The notes below the pieces were generated by a model. That model saw only the letters and a program-made list of their open reading frames with translations, had not been told where the DNA came from and ran no database searches. A stretch of 64,000 nucleotides of DNA from JAEUHO01 sp046350655 (GTDB taxonomy: Bacteria > Planctomycetota > PLA2 > JAEUHO01): assembly GCA_046350655.1 (NCBI GenBank), contig JAXMAB010000005.1, positions 310,001 through 374,000 on the forward strand, in the 5' to 3' direction. Within the stretch, counting starts at the first letter, position 1. The number at the start of each line of letters is the position of its first letter. The position numbers were made by a program, and so were the translations under genes. Positions 1-8,944 of this stretch are shown piece by piece.

Positions 1-603
1 TGCGAGACCGGTGCGTTCACGCCCGCCGAGACGGCGACGATCCTCCGCGCGGCCGCGCGCCTCGGGCTCAAGGGCAAGGTCCACGCCGACGAGTTCGGCG
101 ACTCGGGCGGCGCGGCGCTCGCCGCGCGGCTGAAGGCGACGTCCGCCGAGCACCTCGGCGGCACGGGCCCCGCGGGCATCCGCGCGATGGCGAAGGCGGG
201 GGTCGTGCCGGTGCTGCTCCCGACGACGAGCCTGTTCTTGAAGCTCGCGGGCAAGCCGGACGCGCGCGGGATGATGGACGCGGGCTGCGCGGTGGCGCTC
301 GCGAGCGACTTCAACCCGGGCTCGTCGCCGACGGCCAACCTCGCGTTGTCGGCGGCGCTCGGCTGCACGATGCTCGGGATGACGCCCGAGGAGGTCGTGA
401 CGGCGATCACGCGCAACGCGGCGGCGGCCGTGGGCCGTTCCGCGACCGCGGGGCGCATCGCGGCGGGCCGGCCGGCCGATCTCGTGGTGCTCGACGCGCC
501 GTCCTACGTGCACCTCTCCTACCGCCTGGGCACCAACCTCGTGCGCGACGTCGTCCGCGGCGGCGCGATCGTGGTCCGCGACGGCCGCCGCGTCCCGGCC
601 TGA
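1..603 (+). CDS. hutI: Imidazolonepropionase, C-terminal part (5' end outside window)
   Basis: This is the C-terminal 200 residues of imidazolonepropionase, the cytosolic amidohydrolase that opens 4-imidazolone-5-propionate to N-formimino-L-glutamate in histidine breakdown. The frame is open from base 1. Family motifs seen in order are CETGAFT, the metal-site region KVHADEF, the substrate loop SAEHLGGTG, the segment VPVLLPTTSLF, and ASDFNPGSSP carrying the late metal-ligand Asp. The C-terminal NAAAAVGR...GRPADLVVLD block is typical of the amidohydrolase superfamily. A nearby ftcD and fchA pair on the same strand handles the formiminoglutamate product. The N terminus and start lie outside the window. 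Confidence 0.93.
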   Translation, partial: CETGAFTPAETATILRAAARLGLKGKVHADEFGDSGGAALAARLKATSAEHLGGTGPAGIRAMAKAGVVPVLLPTTSLFLKLAGKPDARGMMDAGCAVALASDFNPGSSPTANLALSAALGCTMLGMTPEEVVTAITRNAAAAVGRSATAGRIAAGRPADLVVLDAPSYVHLSYRLGTNLVRDVVRGGAIVVRDGRRVPA

Positions 604-627
604 CGCCCGTCGTACGACCCGCTGGCG

Positions 628-1656
628 TCAGCCGGCGCCGGCCCGCGCGCGCCGCCGCCAGGGCGGGCCGCCCACGACGAGCGCGAGCACGAACCCCGCG
701 ACGACGAGCACCCACGTCCGCACGCCGAACAGCGTCGACGGCGCGGTCGCGGGCGCGCGTTCGTCCGCCACGGACCCCGTCGCGACCGACAGGCGCAGGT
801 TGTAGCCCGGCCGTGGGAGGACGACGCCCGACCGACCGGCGGCGTGCGCGACGACCCACGTCATGACCACGTGGGACCACGGCACGCGGTCATCGACGCC
901 GAGGAGGAGCCAGGCCGGGGACGTCGGGCCGGTCGGCGCCAGGAGCGTCGCGCATCGCGCCCACGCGGCGTTCGCCGCCGTCACGGCGGCCTCCGTTCCG
1001 TAGGGATCGCCCCCCGGGAACCGCAGCGTCTCGCGCTCGATCTCGAGGCGGAGCGGCGGATGCGGACCCGAGTCGGTCTCGCCGTCGGGTGCGAGGTTCG
1101 CCGCCAGCCCCCACCCGCCGTCCGCCGTCATCGTGACGGAGAGGAACCCGTCCGCGTCCGGCCCGCCGGCCGCGGGCGCGGCGAACGAGCGCGCGCCGGC
1201 CACCAGGATCGGCGCGTCGAAGCCGCGGCGCGCCCGGATCGTCACGAGCGCCGCCAGGACGTCGCGGAACGGGACGGACGGCGCGACCTCGAGCACGGGC
1301 GTCCCGGCCCCGTTCAGCGCGAGGACGAGCGCTCGCCGGCTGGGATCGCCTTCGACCGGTGTCGCCGGCGGCCAGGGCACGGCTCGACCGGCCGCATCGA
1401 GCCGGCCCGGCCGCAACCGGAGCCACCGGGCCGCCGCGCGTCCCGACGGCGACAGGCCGTCGAACGGGCTCGCCGGGACGAGCGCGAGGGCCGCTCGCGG
1501 GTCGCGGGCCTCGCGCACGGAGAAGCGGGGAGGCGCCGCGTCGGCCCGTGACGCCGGGTCCGGCGCGGCGGGGTCGCCGCGACCGCCGCAGCCGGCCACG
1601 ACGATCGCGCACGCCGCCGCGACCAGCCCTCGGAACTTCGACCCGATCCGCGCCAT
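628..1656 (-). CDS. Lipoprotein with ExbD-like repeats and C-terminal TM helix (paralog A)
   Basis: The predicted 342-residue protein has a lipoprotein signal with lipobox VVAGC (Cys23), a soluble middle, and a C-terminal hydrophobic helix at about residues 311-330 followed by RRR. Two segments resemble the ExbD/TolR periplasmic motif (V-P-x-x-x-V-x-x-x-L). One is PSVPFRDVLAALV at 126-138 and the other is DDRVPWSHVVMTWV at 255-268. The motif FPGGDPY (213-219) precedes the second repeat by about 40 residues. The same order occurs in the proteins at 2575-3645 and 4213-5211, so these are three paralogs. The ExbD resemblance is by eye. No ExbB partner is nearby and the function is unknown. The ATG start has no clear SD. 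Confidence 0.7.
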   Translation of the reverse strand: MARIGSKFRGLVAAACAIVVAGCGGRGDPAAPDPASRADAAPPRFSVREARDPRAALALVPASPFDGLSPSGRAAARWLRLRPGRLDAAGRAVPWPPATPVEGDPSRRALVLALNGAGTPVLEVAPSVPFRDVLAALVTIRARRGFDAPILVAGARSFAAPAAGGPDADGFLSVTMTADGGWGLAANLAPDGETDSGPHPPLRLEIERETLRFPGGDPYGTEAAVTAANAAWARCATLLAPTGPTSPAWLLLGVDDRVPWSHVVMTWVVAHAAGRSGVVLPRPGYNLRLSVATGSVADERAPATAPSTLFGVRTWVLVVAGFVLALVVGGPPWRRRARAGAG

Positions 1657-1697
1657 CGGCGTATCGTATCGCCGTGGGAGCGCCCTCGCCCGCCTCG

Positions 1698-2114
1698 ATG
1701 CTCGAGCTCGTGGAACCGCGGCGGTTCCCCTGGATCCGCACGCTCGTCGTGCTGCTCCTCTTCGTCGCGTGGATCGCCTCGGTCGTCGTCGGCGCGGACC
1801 CCCTCACCGGGCTCGACGCGACGTGGGCGTTCGTGGCGCTGTTCTGCTCCGCCCCGTTGGCGATGCGCGCGATGCGGCGTGGCCGGGGAGAGACGGAGGT
1901 CGGGAACGCGGCGACGACCTCGATGGCGGGCTGGATCGCCGCGTCCCTCGGGGCCTCGGTCCGGACGCTCGCCGCGGCGGACGCTCCGCTCGCGATCGCC
2001 AGCGACGCGCTCGCGGCGGCGGGCATCCTGTTGTTCGGCTTCGCGATGGGCTGGCTGGTCCGGCTCGCGTTCCTGCCGATCCGTCCGGACGCTCGCCCGA
2101 TCGACTCCGCGTGA
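1698..2114 (+). CDS. Small four-helix membrane protein
   Basis: This 138-residue protein begins MLELVEPRRFPW and carries about four hydrophobic segments: near 12-31, 38-55, 70-90 and 95-120. It runs divergently from the lipoprotein at 628-1656, with only about 40 bp between the starts. An in-frame GTG at 1674 is an alternative start. No family is recognised. The position between ExbD-like paralogs suggests an envelope role, which is inference. A comparable small membrane protein at 3740-4240 has the same placement relative to the next paralog. Confidence 0.6.
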   Translation: MLELVEPRRFPWIRTLVVLLLFVAWIASVVVGADPLTGLDATWAFVALFCSAPLAMRAMRRGRGETEVGNAATTSMAGWIAASLGASVRTLAAADAPLAIASDALAAAGILLFGFAMGWLVRLAFLPIRPDARPIDSA

Positions 2115-2140
2115 CACGCCGGCACGCGGCGCGACGCGGG

Positions 2141-2539
2141 CTACTCCGGGTCGGCGCGCACGCCGCGTTCGTCGTGCCCGCAGGCGAGGCAGAGCCGCGC
2201 CTGCGGCGACCTACGGAGGTGCGTGCACCGCGGGCAGCGGTTGAGCGTCACCTCCGCCGCGTGCTCGCGGAGGATCCGCGCCGCGATCGCGGCGCGGGCC
2301 CGCGGCCACCCGTCGGCGAGGGCCTCGCGGACGTCCGGGTCGTCGCCGCCGGCCATCCGACGGGCCGCCGGCGGTTGCCCCTTCGCGATGGCGAGGGCCG
2401 CTCGCTGGACGCGTACCTCGAACGGCGTGAGCCGGTGTGCGTACCAGCGGAGGACGTAGGCATCGAGCGCCTCGTCGTCCGGGGTCGCGGGGTCGGCGGG
2501 GTCCGGCACGGCGAGGGCATCGTACCCACGGCAGCGCAT
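2141..2539 (-). CDS. Small protein with C-terminal zinc ribbon
   Basis: The predicted 132-residue protein starts at MRCRGYDALAV, chosen because longer versions would overlap the upstream gene ending at 2575. The N-terminal two thirds are charged and helical. The C terminus holds a two-knuckle zinc ribbon, RCPRCTHL...RLCLACGHD. The gene lies just downstream of, and in the same direction as, the paralog B gene at 2575-3645 (36-bp gap), so the two are probably co-transcribed. No enzymatic motif is seen. A role as a DNA, RNA or protein adaptor is possible but unsupported. Confidence 0.6.
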   Translation of the reverse strand: MRCRGYDALAVPDPADPATPDDEALDAYVLRWYAHRLTPFEVRVQRAALAIAKGQPPAARRMAGGDDPDVREALADGWPRARAAIAARILREHAAEVTLNRCPRCTHLRRSPQARLCLACGHDERGVRADPE

Positions 2540-2574
2540 CAGCCGTCGAACCCACCTCCGGCGCCGCGTCTCCC

Positions 2575-3645
2575 CTACCGCCTCGCGCGAGCGGAACCGC
2601 GTCCACGGCGCCGCAGGCGCTCCCACGGCACCCACGCGGCGACGCCGAGCAGACCCGCCAACACGAGGCCCGCCCCGATCCACGGCCACGGCGACGGCCG
2701 CGGGAAGTTCCAGGCCGCGAGGTCATCGAGATCCCCACCGGACAGCGCGGCGAATCGGAGCTCGAGTCCGTAGGGCCGATCCGGCATCCGCAAGCGCGTG
2801 ATCCCGACGTCCGCGAGGGTCGCGAGCAGTTGCGCGACGTGGGCCCACGGCACGCGCGGCCCGATCGCGAGGTCGGCGGGGCGCGATCGACCCGCGGCCG
2901 GGTCGCGCAGCGCCGCGGCGAGGGCTCGCCAGGAGCGGTTCGCGGCCTCGACGTTGTCCTTCGTCGCGTACGGGTCGCCTCCCGGGAACCGGAACTCCGC
3001 CCCGCCGCTCCGGATCGTGACGGGCGGGAACGGCCCCGCGGCCGCGTCGTCCGTCACGACCTCGATCACACGGCCGGTCGCGTCGAGCGGCTTCGTCAGC
3101 GTGAGGACGAGCGCTCCGCCGATCCGCAACGTGCGCGTCCGAGGTCCCACCACACGGAAGAGCTCCCACCATGTGTCCACATCGCGCCACCGGACGTGCG
3201 GCTCGGCGAGGAACCCCGTGAGGGGTCGCGGCTCCACCGCGGGGACCAACTCCGCGATGGTGCCTCGCAGCATCATGGGGTTCCGGATCCACGGCTCGGG
3301 GATGAACCAAGGACTGCGGCTCATCGAGGGCCACAGCGCCCCCCAGGCCGGAGCGTCCTCGCGGACGGAAGCGCGGAGTTCCAGCCGCAGCTGTCGATCC
3401 AATCTGGACCGGAGGATCTTCCAGTTGGTCCACCCCTCCGTCGGACGGGTCCCCACCTGCGTCCGCCGGTGCTCCGAATCGTGGTCGTAGTGCCGGGCCG
3501 CGATGCCCTCGTCGCCGACGAACACGCGCCACGGACCGTCGGCCGGGGCGGTGGACGTCACGGGCGGGAGCGGCGCGCCGTCACACGCCACCAGCGCGCC
3601 GACCGCGGCCGCGACCAGGCCGACGAGGAGGAGGCGCCTTCCCAT
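2575..3645 (-). CDS. Lipoprotein with ExbD-like repeats and C-terminal TM helix (paralog B)
   Basis: The 356-residue protein has a signal ending in LVACDG (lipid-modified Cys21), a W/R-rich middle domain, FPGGDPY at 220-226, the ExbD-like segment GPRVPWAHVAQLLATL at 262-277, and a C-terminal helix near 318-338 followed by RLRRRGRG. The motif order matches the proteins at 628-1656 and 4213-5211. An earlier PHVRWRDV segment (149-156) aligns with the first repeat. Anchoring at both ends (lipid and TM) would hold the repeat region in the periplasm. Partners and function are not known. Confidence 0.68.
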   Translation of the reverse strand: MGRRLLLVGLVAAAVGALVACDGAPLPPVTSTAPADGPWRVFVGDEGIAARHYDHDSEHRRTQVGTRPTEGWTNWKILRSRLDRQLRLELRASVREDAPAWGALWPSMSRSPWFIPEPWIRNPMMLRGTIAELVPAVEPRPLTGFLAEPHVRWRDVDTWWELFRVVGPRTRTLRIGGALVLTLTKPLDATGRVIEVVTDDAAAGPFPPVTIRSGGAEFRFPGGDPYATKDNVEAANRSWRALAAALRDPAAGRSRPADLAIGPRVPWAHVAQLLATLADVGITRLRMPDRPYGLELRFAALSGGDLDDLAAWNFPRPSPWPWIGAGLVLAGLLGVAAWVPWERLRRRGRGSARARR

Positions 3646-3739
3646 GCCCCCACTCTACCGCCGTTTCATCGCGGCCGCGCGGCGGCGCTCTTGCTGCGGG
3701 GGCCCCGCGGGCTGAGCCCGTTCCCCGTATGATGACGGT

Positions 3740-4240
3740 ATGCGCGGGCGCTGCCTTCCGATCCGCCGATGGAACGCCGGGGTCGGCCTCGGCTTCGTGA
3801 TCCCGTCGATCGCGGTGATGTGGACGTTCGCGCTCCACCGCATGCTCCTATGGGCGACCGTGGATCCTGCGAGCCTCGTCTCGGGTCCCGATGGATGGAC
3901 GTCGTTCGGTCCGCTCGTCGGGGTCTGGGCCGTAGCCGTGGCGACGTACGTCACGCTCCGTGCCCTGCGTCGCGTCGGCTCCAGCTCGCAGCCCGCACTG
4001 GCCCTGGCCGCGTTCGCACTCACCGGCCTCGAGGGCGCCGCCCTCGCGCGGTGGCTGCTCGACGTGGCGACGCTCCCGCGGAACGCGGTGGGCGCCGATC
4101 ACTTCCGCTCGCTCTTCCACCTCGTGACCACGACGGCGTCGCTCGCGTACGGGCTCGGGATGGGCCTCGCGTGCGTGGTCGGCGTCGTCGACTTCGTCCG
4201 CATCCGGCGCGGTCAGGGCTGGGCCGTGGACGACGCCTGA
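3740..4240 (+). CDS. Four-helix membrane protein
   Basis: This 166-residue integral membrane protein has hydrophobic helices near residues 14-34, 55-76, 84-104 and 122-151. The N terminus is basic (RGRCLPIRR), predicting a cytoplasmic start. The last 28 bp overlap the convergent 3' end of the gene at 4213-5211. No family is recognised. It is placed between two ExbD-like paralogs, as is the small membrane protein at 1698-2114. Confidence 0.6.
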   Translation: MRGRCLPIRRWNAGVGLGFVIPSIAVMWTFALHRMLLWATVDPASLVSGPDGWTSFGPLVGVWAVAVATYVTLRALRRVGSSSQPALALAAFALTGLEGAALARWLLDVATLPRNAVGADHFRSLFHLVTTTASLAYGLGMGLACVVGVVDFVRIRRGQGWAVDDA

Positions 4241-5211
4241 CGACGCGCGCCGCGAGCGCACGCGGCGATCACGACGAGCGAGAAGACCGCCGCCGCCAGC
4301 ACCTCGGGCCAGAATCGGCCCGCGCCCGACGTGAACCACGCGGCGAGGGTGCCCGCCGCCGTCGGCACCGTGCGCCAATGCACTTCGAGCCGGAACGACG
4401 GCCCGAGATCGGCGATCTTTACGCGCGGACGACCGGCGGCGTGCAGGACCGCGAGCGTCTGGACGACGTGCGCCCAGGGCACGCGCGCGTCGATCGTGAC
4501 GCGCGAGCGACCGGGCCTTGCGTCCCCCGAGGGGACCGCCGCCGAGAGGAACGCGTCCCATCCCGCGTTCGCGCGCGCGACCACGCCGGCGTCGCGATAC
4601 GGGTCGCCGCCCGGGAAACGCGCCGTCGTCGCGCCGCAACGGAGCACGACCTCGTCGGCGGGGCCCTCGACGTCGAGGCGGACGTCGAGGTCGATCGGCG
4701 CGTCGTCGTCGTCGGCCGTCCACGCGAGCCAGCCGACGTCGCCCGCCGCCGTGCGGTGCCCGGCGACGCACGCGGACGCGCCGGTCCCGGGGGCGGCAAC
4801 GGCCCAGAGGCACTCGCGGAGCGCCGAGGCCCACGTCACCCGGGGCTCGACGCGGAACTCGTTGACGATGCGCCCGGACGCCGGCGGCCGTCCGCCGAGG
4901 TCGGCGGCGACGGTGTCCTCGATGGACGTGTGGACGAGCGGACCGTCGAGGCGAGGTCGGAACGCGTCGGCGTGAACCCAGAAGCGGCGCACGGCGGCGG
5001 AGCGCTCGGCTCCGGCGTCCGTCCCCGCGCCCGGGATCTCGACGGCGTCGTGTGGGGGCGTCCTTCGCACGCCGTCGGCGTCCGCCGGCGATGCCGGACG
5101 CACCCACCAACGGTGGTCGTCCGGCGCGGACGCGCTCGCACGTGACGGGAGCGTCCCCCACGCGACGAGCGCCAGGAGCGACACGACGGTGAGGACTCGA
5201 CTCCACCCCAT
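4213..5211 (-). CDS. Secreted/anchored ExbD-like repeat protein (paralog C)
   Basis: The predicted 332-residue protein has a cleavable or anchor signal at residues 1-27 (no lipobox Cys, unlike paralogs A and B). It contains PRVTWASALRECLWAV at 123-138 as the degenerate first repeat, FPGGDPY at 199-205, RVTIDARVPWAHVVQTLAVL at 237-256, and a C-terminal helix at about 300-318 ending in a basic tail. The second repeat is the closest of the three to ExbD (hydrophobic strand, acidic residue, V-P-W/Y, V-V-x-x-L, then a Gly and a hydrophobic strand). The start ATG is at 5211. Longer upstream readings run through the neighbouring gene. Confidence 0.68.
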   Translation of the reverse strand: MGWSRVLTVVSLLALVAWGTLPSRASASAPDDHRWWVRPASPADADGVRRTPPHDAVEIPGAGTDAGAERSAAVRRFWVHADAFRPRLDGPLVHTSIEDTVAADLGGRPPASGRIVNEFRVEPRVTWASALRECLWAVAAPGTGASACVAGHRTAAGDVGWLAWTADDDDAPIDLDVRLDVEGPADEVVLRCGATTARFPGGDPYRDAGVVARANAGWDAFLSAAVPSGDARPGRSRVTIDARVPWAHVVQTLAVLHAAGRPRVKIADLGPSFRLEVHWRTVPTAAGTLAAWFTSGAGRFWPEVLAAAVFSLVVIAACARGARRQASSTAQP

Positions 5212-5249
5212 GGCGGAAGCGTACCGCGCCCCGCGCAGGACCGCGATCG

Positions 5250-5621
5250 TCAGCCGTGGATCTCGAAGGGCTCGTTCGCGGTGGCGGCGGCTTCGAGGCC
5301 CGCGAGCACGCCGTCGGCTTCGAGGACGCCGAGCGCGGTGCGGACCGCCGGGTGCTCGGTCAGCACCGAACGCAGGCGCGCGGCCACGAACCCGCAGCGC
5401 AGCGCGGCGACGCGCCCCGCGACGTCGGACGCGCGCAGCAGCGGCACGAGCGGATCGGCGACCATCTCCCACGGCACCCGCCCGCCGAACATCTCCATCT
5501 CGCCGAGGTCGATGCCCACCGCCGCCGCGAGCGTGTGCCGGAACCGCGCGAACCCGGCACGCGTGAACTGCGCGGGCCCGTGCGAGAAGGTGAGGATCGC
5601 GGTCGAAAGGTCCGGGGTCAT
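5250..5621 (-). CDS. Conserved-looking small soluble protein
   Basis: This 123-residue protein begins MTPDLSTAILTFSHGPAQ. A GGAGG sits 8 bases before the ATG, which decides the start inside a much longer open frame. The sequence is helical and rich in Ala, Leu and Val, with one GGRVPWEMV segment that echoes the VPW motif of the neighbouring ExbD-like proteins. The rest of the ExbD pattern is absent. No signal or membrane segment is seen. The function is unknown. Confidence 0.6.
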   Translation of the reverse strand: MTPDLSTAILTFSHGPAQFTRAGFARFRHTLAAAVGIDLGEMEMFGGRVPWEMVADPLVPLLRASDVAGRVAALRCGFVAARLRSVLTEHPAVRTALGVLEADGVLAGLEAAATANEPFEIHG

Positions 5622-5692
5622 GGAGGCCTCCGCCGGACGGATGCCCCACCCCCCCGCGACCTTGCTCGCGCCCGGGGGCGCCCCCGGGACGC

Positions 5693-7147
5693 TCAACCGC
5701 CGGGGCACCCCGGGCAGCGCGCGACGCCGCTGCACGCGTCGTCGCCGAACGGGAGCAGCGTCCGCACGGGGATCCATCCGTGGCGCAACGTGTCCACGGC
5801 GCCGCAGGACCGGCAGACGACGGGCCGCGCGTGGTCGAGGCGCAGCGCGGCCCGGTACGCGTTCGACGCCGCGAGGGCGGCGCTCGCGACGGCCCACGCG
5901 CCCGTCTCCCGCGGTCCGTCGGGCGCGATGCGCCGCGCCAGCACCGCGTGGTCCTCGGGCGTCGCGGGCCGCAACGCCGGGAACGCGCCGCGGTGCGCGG
6001 CGACCTGGTCCACGCGCGTCGCGATCGCGGACGCGAGCGCGGGCCCGGCCTCGGCGGCGAACGCGAGCGCGGCGGACACGTCGCCGCACGCGTCGAGCAG
6101 ATAGGTCAGCGCGACGAGGCGGCCGCCGGCCGAGAGCGCCGCGGAACCGACGGCTGCTTCGAGCCACGCGAACGCCGGCCCGAAGTCGCCCAGGGAGGCG
6201 GCGAGGGCGGCGTCGAGCGTGCGATGGTGCGGCGACGGCGCGCGAGCGGCCTCCGCCAACGCCGCCGCGAGCCGGCCCCGCCCCTCCGCCGCGCGTCCCG
6301 CGCGCCGGAGCGCCTCCACCTCGAGGTCGATGAACGGACCGGGTTCGCGGCCCGACCCGCCGCCGGCGTGCCACGCCGCGTTCGCCGCCGCGAGCGTCGC
6401 GAGGGCACCCCCGACGTCGCCCCGGAAGAGCTGGACGCCCGCCTCGAGCCCGCGCCGCCGGGCCTCCAGGTCGGCGCGTCGGTCGGCCGGCGCGGCCGCC
6501 ACCGCCGACTCGAACCCGACGAGCGCCGCCGCCGCCTCCTCGGTCGCGCGCAGCGACAGCAACGTCTCGACGCGCGCCAACCGCGCGAGCGCCTCCCAAC
6601 GATGGCCCGGTCGCGACGCCGTCCACGCCGCGGCCGCGCGGGTCGCGTCGAGCGCCTCCGGGAACCGCGTCTCGTTCATCAACGCGCGCGACAGGATCAC
6701 GAGGGCCGCGGCCTCCGCGTCGATCCCGCTGCCCCAGATCCGGTCGAGGATCGCCCCGACCACGGCGATCCCCTCGTCCACCGCGCCGTCCACCACGAGC
6801 TGCTGCGCGCAGAGCGTCCCGCAGCGCAGCTCGGTCTCGCGGTCCACGGCGTGCCGGAACCCGCGGTGCATCAGCTCGAGCGGCCATCCGCCGTCGAACG
6901 GTCCCTCGAACAGCCGGTGCACGCGCCGCACGTCCACGGGCGACGACGGGTCGACGTCGCGCGACAGCGCGGCGTACGTGGTGCGGCTGCGTCGCGCGTC
7001 GTCCTCGCCGTCCACGTACCGCGCGTCCGCGATCGCGAGCAGCAGCTGCCGGTGCGACGCGGCCAGCGCCTGCACCTGCGCCCGCCACGCTAGGTCCCCG
7101 GACGCGGCGGCCCACAGGTCGACGAGGTCTTCGTGCGTCGGGGGCAC
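5693..7147 (-). CDS. Helical-repeat (TPR-like) protein with C-terminal zinc-binding cysteines
   Basis: The 484-residue protein starts MPPTHEDLVDLW and is composed almost wholly of short amphipathic helices rich in Ala and Leu, with recurring A-x-x-A-L patterns, as in TPR or similar solenoids. The C-terminal 40 residues carry CRSCGAVDTL and later CSGVARCPGC, which would form a zinc ribbon. The whole may be a scaffold or tally protein for an unknown complex. The first residues lack a signal, so it is probably cytosolic. TPR assignment is by pattern only. Confidence 0.6.
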   Translation of the reverse strand: MPPTHEDLVDLWAAASGDLAWRAQVQALAASHRQLLLAIADARYVDGEDDARRSRTTYAALSRDVDPSSPVDVRRVHRLFEGPFDGGWPLELMHRGFRHAVDRETELRCGTLCAQQLVVDGAVDEGIAVVGAILDRIWGSGIDAEAAALVILSRALMNETRFPEALDATRAAAAWTASRPGHRWEALARLARVETLLSLRATEEAAAALVGFESAVAAAPADRRADLEARRRGLEAGVQLFRGDVGGALATLAAANAAWHAGGGSGREPGPFIDLEVEALRRAGRAAEGRGRLAAALAEAARAPSPHHRTLDAALAASLGDFGPAFAWLEAAVGSAALSAGGRLVALTYLLDACGDVSAALAFAAEAGPALASAIATRVDQVAAHRGAFPALRPATPEDHAVLARRIAPDGPRETGAWAVASAALAASNAYRAALRLDHARPVVCRSCGAVDTLRHGWIPVRTLLPFGDDACSGVARCPGCPGG

Positions 7148-7265
7148 GCGAATCTCCTTGGATCGAGTCTACCCCCGCCCGGCGGACGTGGCGGCCCCCG
7201 CACGGGCCTCGCCGTCCCCCCCGATCGCTCCCTCCCCACCGCGTCTCCGACTACCCTCGGCGCCC

Positions 7266-8183
7266 ATGTCCGCCCCCCTCCTCGAGTGCGTCCCCAACAT
7301 CAGCGACGGCCGCGACCCCGCGGTCGTGGCCGCCGTCGCGCAGGCCTTCGCCTCGGCCGGCGCCGTCCTCCTCGACGTCGAGAGCGACCGCGACCACCAT
7401 CGCAGCGTCATCACCATCGCCGGCACGCCGCGGCAGGTGGTGGACGGCGCGGTCGCGGGCGCGCGCGCCGCGCGCGAGCGCATCGACCTCACGAAGCACG
7501 AGGGCGCGCACCCGCGCATGGGCGCGACCGACGTCGTGCCGTTCGTCCCGCTCGGCGACACGTCGATGGACGTCGCGCGCGCCGCCGCGGACGAGGCCGC
7601 CGAGCGCATCGCGCGCGAGCTCGGCATCCCGACCTACCTGTACGGCGACGCCGCGCGGCGGCCCGAGCGCCGCGACCTCGCGAAGGTCCGCGAGGGGCAG
7701 TTCGAGGGCATCCGCGACCTCATCGGCACCGATCCCGCCCGCGCGCCCGACTTCGGCCCGAAGGCGGTCCACCCGACCGCGGGCGCGACGGCCGTCGGCG
7801 CGCGCTTCTTCCTCATCGCGTTCAACGTGAACCTCGTCACGCGCGACCTCGCGATCGCGAAGAAGATCGCCAAGGAGATCCGCGAGCGCGACGGCGGGAT
7901 GCCGGGCGTGAAGGCCCTCGGCTTCGACCTCGCCGAGAAGGGGTGGGTGCAGGTCTCGATGAACCTCGTCGACTTCCGGAAGACGTCGCCGATCGCCGCG
8001 TACGACGCGGTCGCGTCGCGCGCGGCGGCCGCGGGCGTCGAGGTCGCGGGCAGCGAGCTGGTCGGATTGATCCCGAAGGCGGCGTGCCCGGACGGGTTCC
8101 CGCAGCGCGTGCGCCTGCTCGCGTGGGACCCGGACCAGGTCATCGAGACGCGGTGGGAGCGCCGCAAGGCGGCCCGCTCGTGA
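7266..8183 (+). CDS. ftcD: Glutamate formimidoyltransferase
   Basis: This 305-residue enzyme transfers the formimino group from N-formimino-L-glutamate to tetrahydrofolate. The N-terminal signature LLECVPNISDGRD, the segment VLLDVESDRDHHRSVIT with the catalytic-region histidines, KHEGAHPRMGATDVVPFVPL, and the C-terminal MNLVDFRKTSP are characteristic of the formiminotransferase domain. It lacks the fused cyclodeaminase of animal FTCD; that activity is encoded two genes downstream at 8945-9631. Its stop overlaps the GTG start of the HAD gene (GTGA), so the two are translationally coupled. The upstream hutI supplies the substrate. Confidence 0.95.
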   Translation: MSAPLLECVPNISDGRDPAVVAAVAQAFASAGAVLLDVESDRDHHRSVITIAGTPRQVVDGAVAGARAARERIDLTKHEGAHPRMGATDVVPFVPLGDTSMDVARAAADEAAERIARELGIPTYLYGDAARRPERRDLAKVREGQFEGIRDLIGTDPARAPDFGPKAVHPTAGATAVGARFFLIAFNVNLVTRDLAIAKKIAKEIRERDGGMPGVKALGFDLAEKGWVQVSMNLVDFRKTSPIAAYDAVASRAAAAGVEVAGSELVGLIPKAACPDGFPQRVRLLAWDPDQVIETRWERRKAARS

Positions 8184-8833
8184 CGCAGTCGTCGGGGGGG
8201 AGCGGTGGGCCCGCGCGGGGGCCGCTGCGCGCGGTGCTGTTCGACCTCGACGGCGTCCTCATCGACTCGTACGAGGCGTGGTTCCACGTCACGAACGGGG
8301 CGTCGCGCGACTTCGGCCTGCCGCCGGTGACACGCGAGCGGTTCCACGCGATCTTCGGCCAGGGCATCGCGGCGGACGTGGACAACCTCTACCCCGGCCG
8401 GACGGTCGCGGAGGTCGAGGCGGCCTACGAACGCCACATGCGGGCGCAGTCGGGGACGATCGACGTCAACCCCGAGGGCCGGGCCGCGCTCGCGACGCTG
8501 CGGGCGGGCGGCGTGAAGGTCGCCTGCGTGACGAACACGCACGGCCGGCTCGCCGAGGCGCTGCTCGAGGCCGCGGGCCTCGTCGGCGCGTTCGACGCGG
8601 TGCGGGCCGCGGGGCCCGCGCTGCGAGAGAAGCCCGCGCCGGACCTGCTCCTGTCGGCGATGACCGCCCTCGGCGCGCGGGCCGACGAGGCGCTGATGGT
8701 GGGCGACTCGCGGTACGACGAGGAGGCCGCGGCGGCGGCCCGCGTCCGGTTCGTGAAGTACGTGATGCGCACGAAGGCATCGTTGCGCGAGGCGCTGACG
8801 GCCGCGGGCGCCCTCGCCCCCGGCGCCCGCTGA
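8180..8833 (+). CDS. HAD-superfamily phosphatase (phosphoglycolate phosphatase-like)
   Basis: The 217-residue protein has all four HAD motifs. Motif I is FDLDGVL (nucleophile Asp22, general acid Asp24), motif II is VTNT, motif III is the Lys of EKPAPD, and motif IV is GDSRYDEEAA. A helical cap of about 60 residues follows motif I, as in subfamily IA enzymes such as Gph. The GTG start overlaps the ftcD stop, so it is co-translated with the formiminotransferase. The substrate cannot be read from sequence. The location suggests a house-cleaning role for a folate or histidine pathway phosphate, which is inference. Confidence 0.85.
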   Translation: MTQSSGGSGGPARGPLRAVLFDLDGVLIDSYEAWFHVTNGASRDFGLPPVTRERFHAIFGQGIAADVDNLYPGRTVAEVEAAYERHMRAQSGTIDVNPEGRAALATLRAGGVKVACVTNTHGRLAEALLEAAGLVGAFDAVRAAGPALREKPAPDLLLSAMTALGARADEALMVGDSRYDEEAAAAARVRFVKYVMRTKASLREALTAAGALAPGAR

Positions 8834-8944
8834 CGGACGCGGGCCCCCGCGGACGGCCCTCGGGCCTCGCGTGCGGTCGCGCCGGATCGCGACCCGACCC
8901 GGGACGTGCCCGATCATGCGGACGCTCTCTCCCCGAGGTGACCC

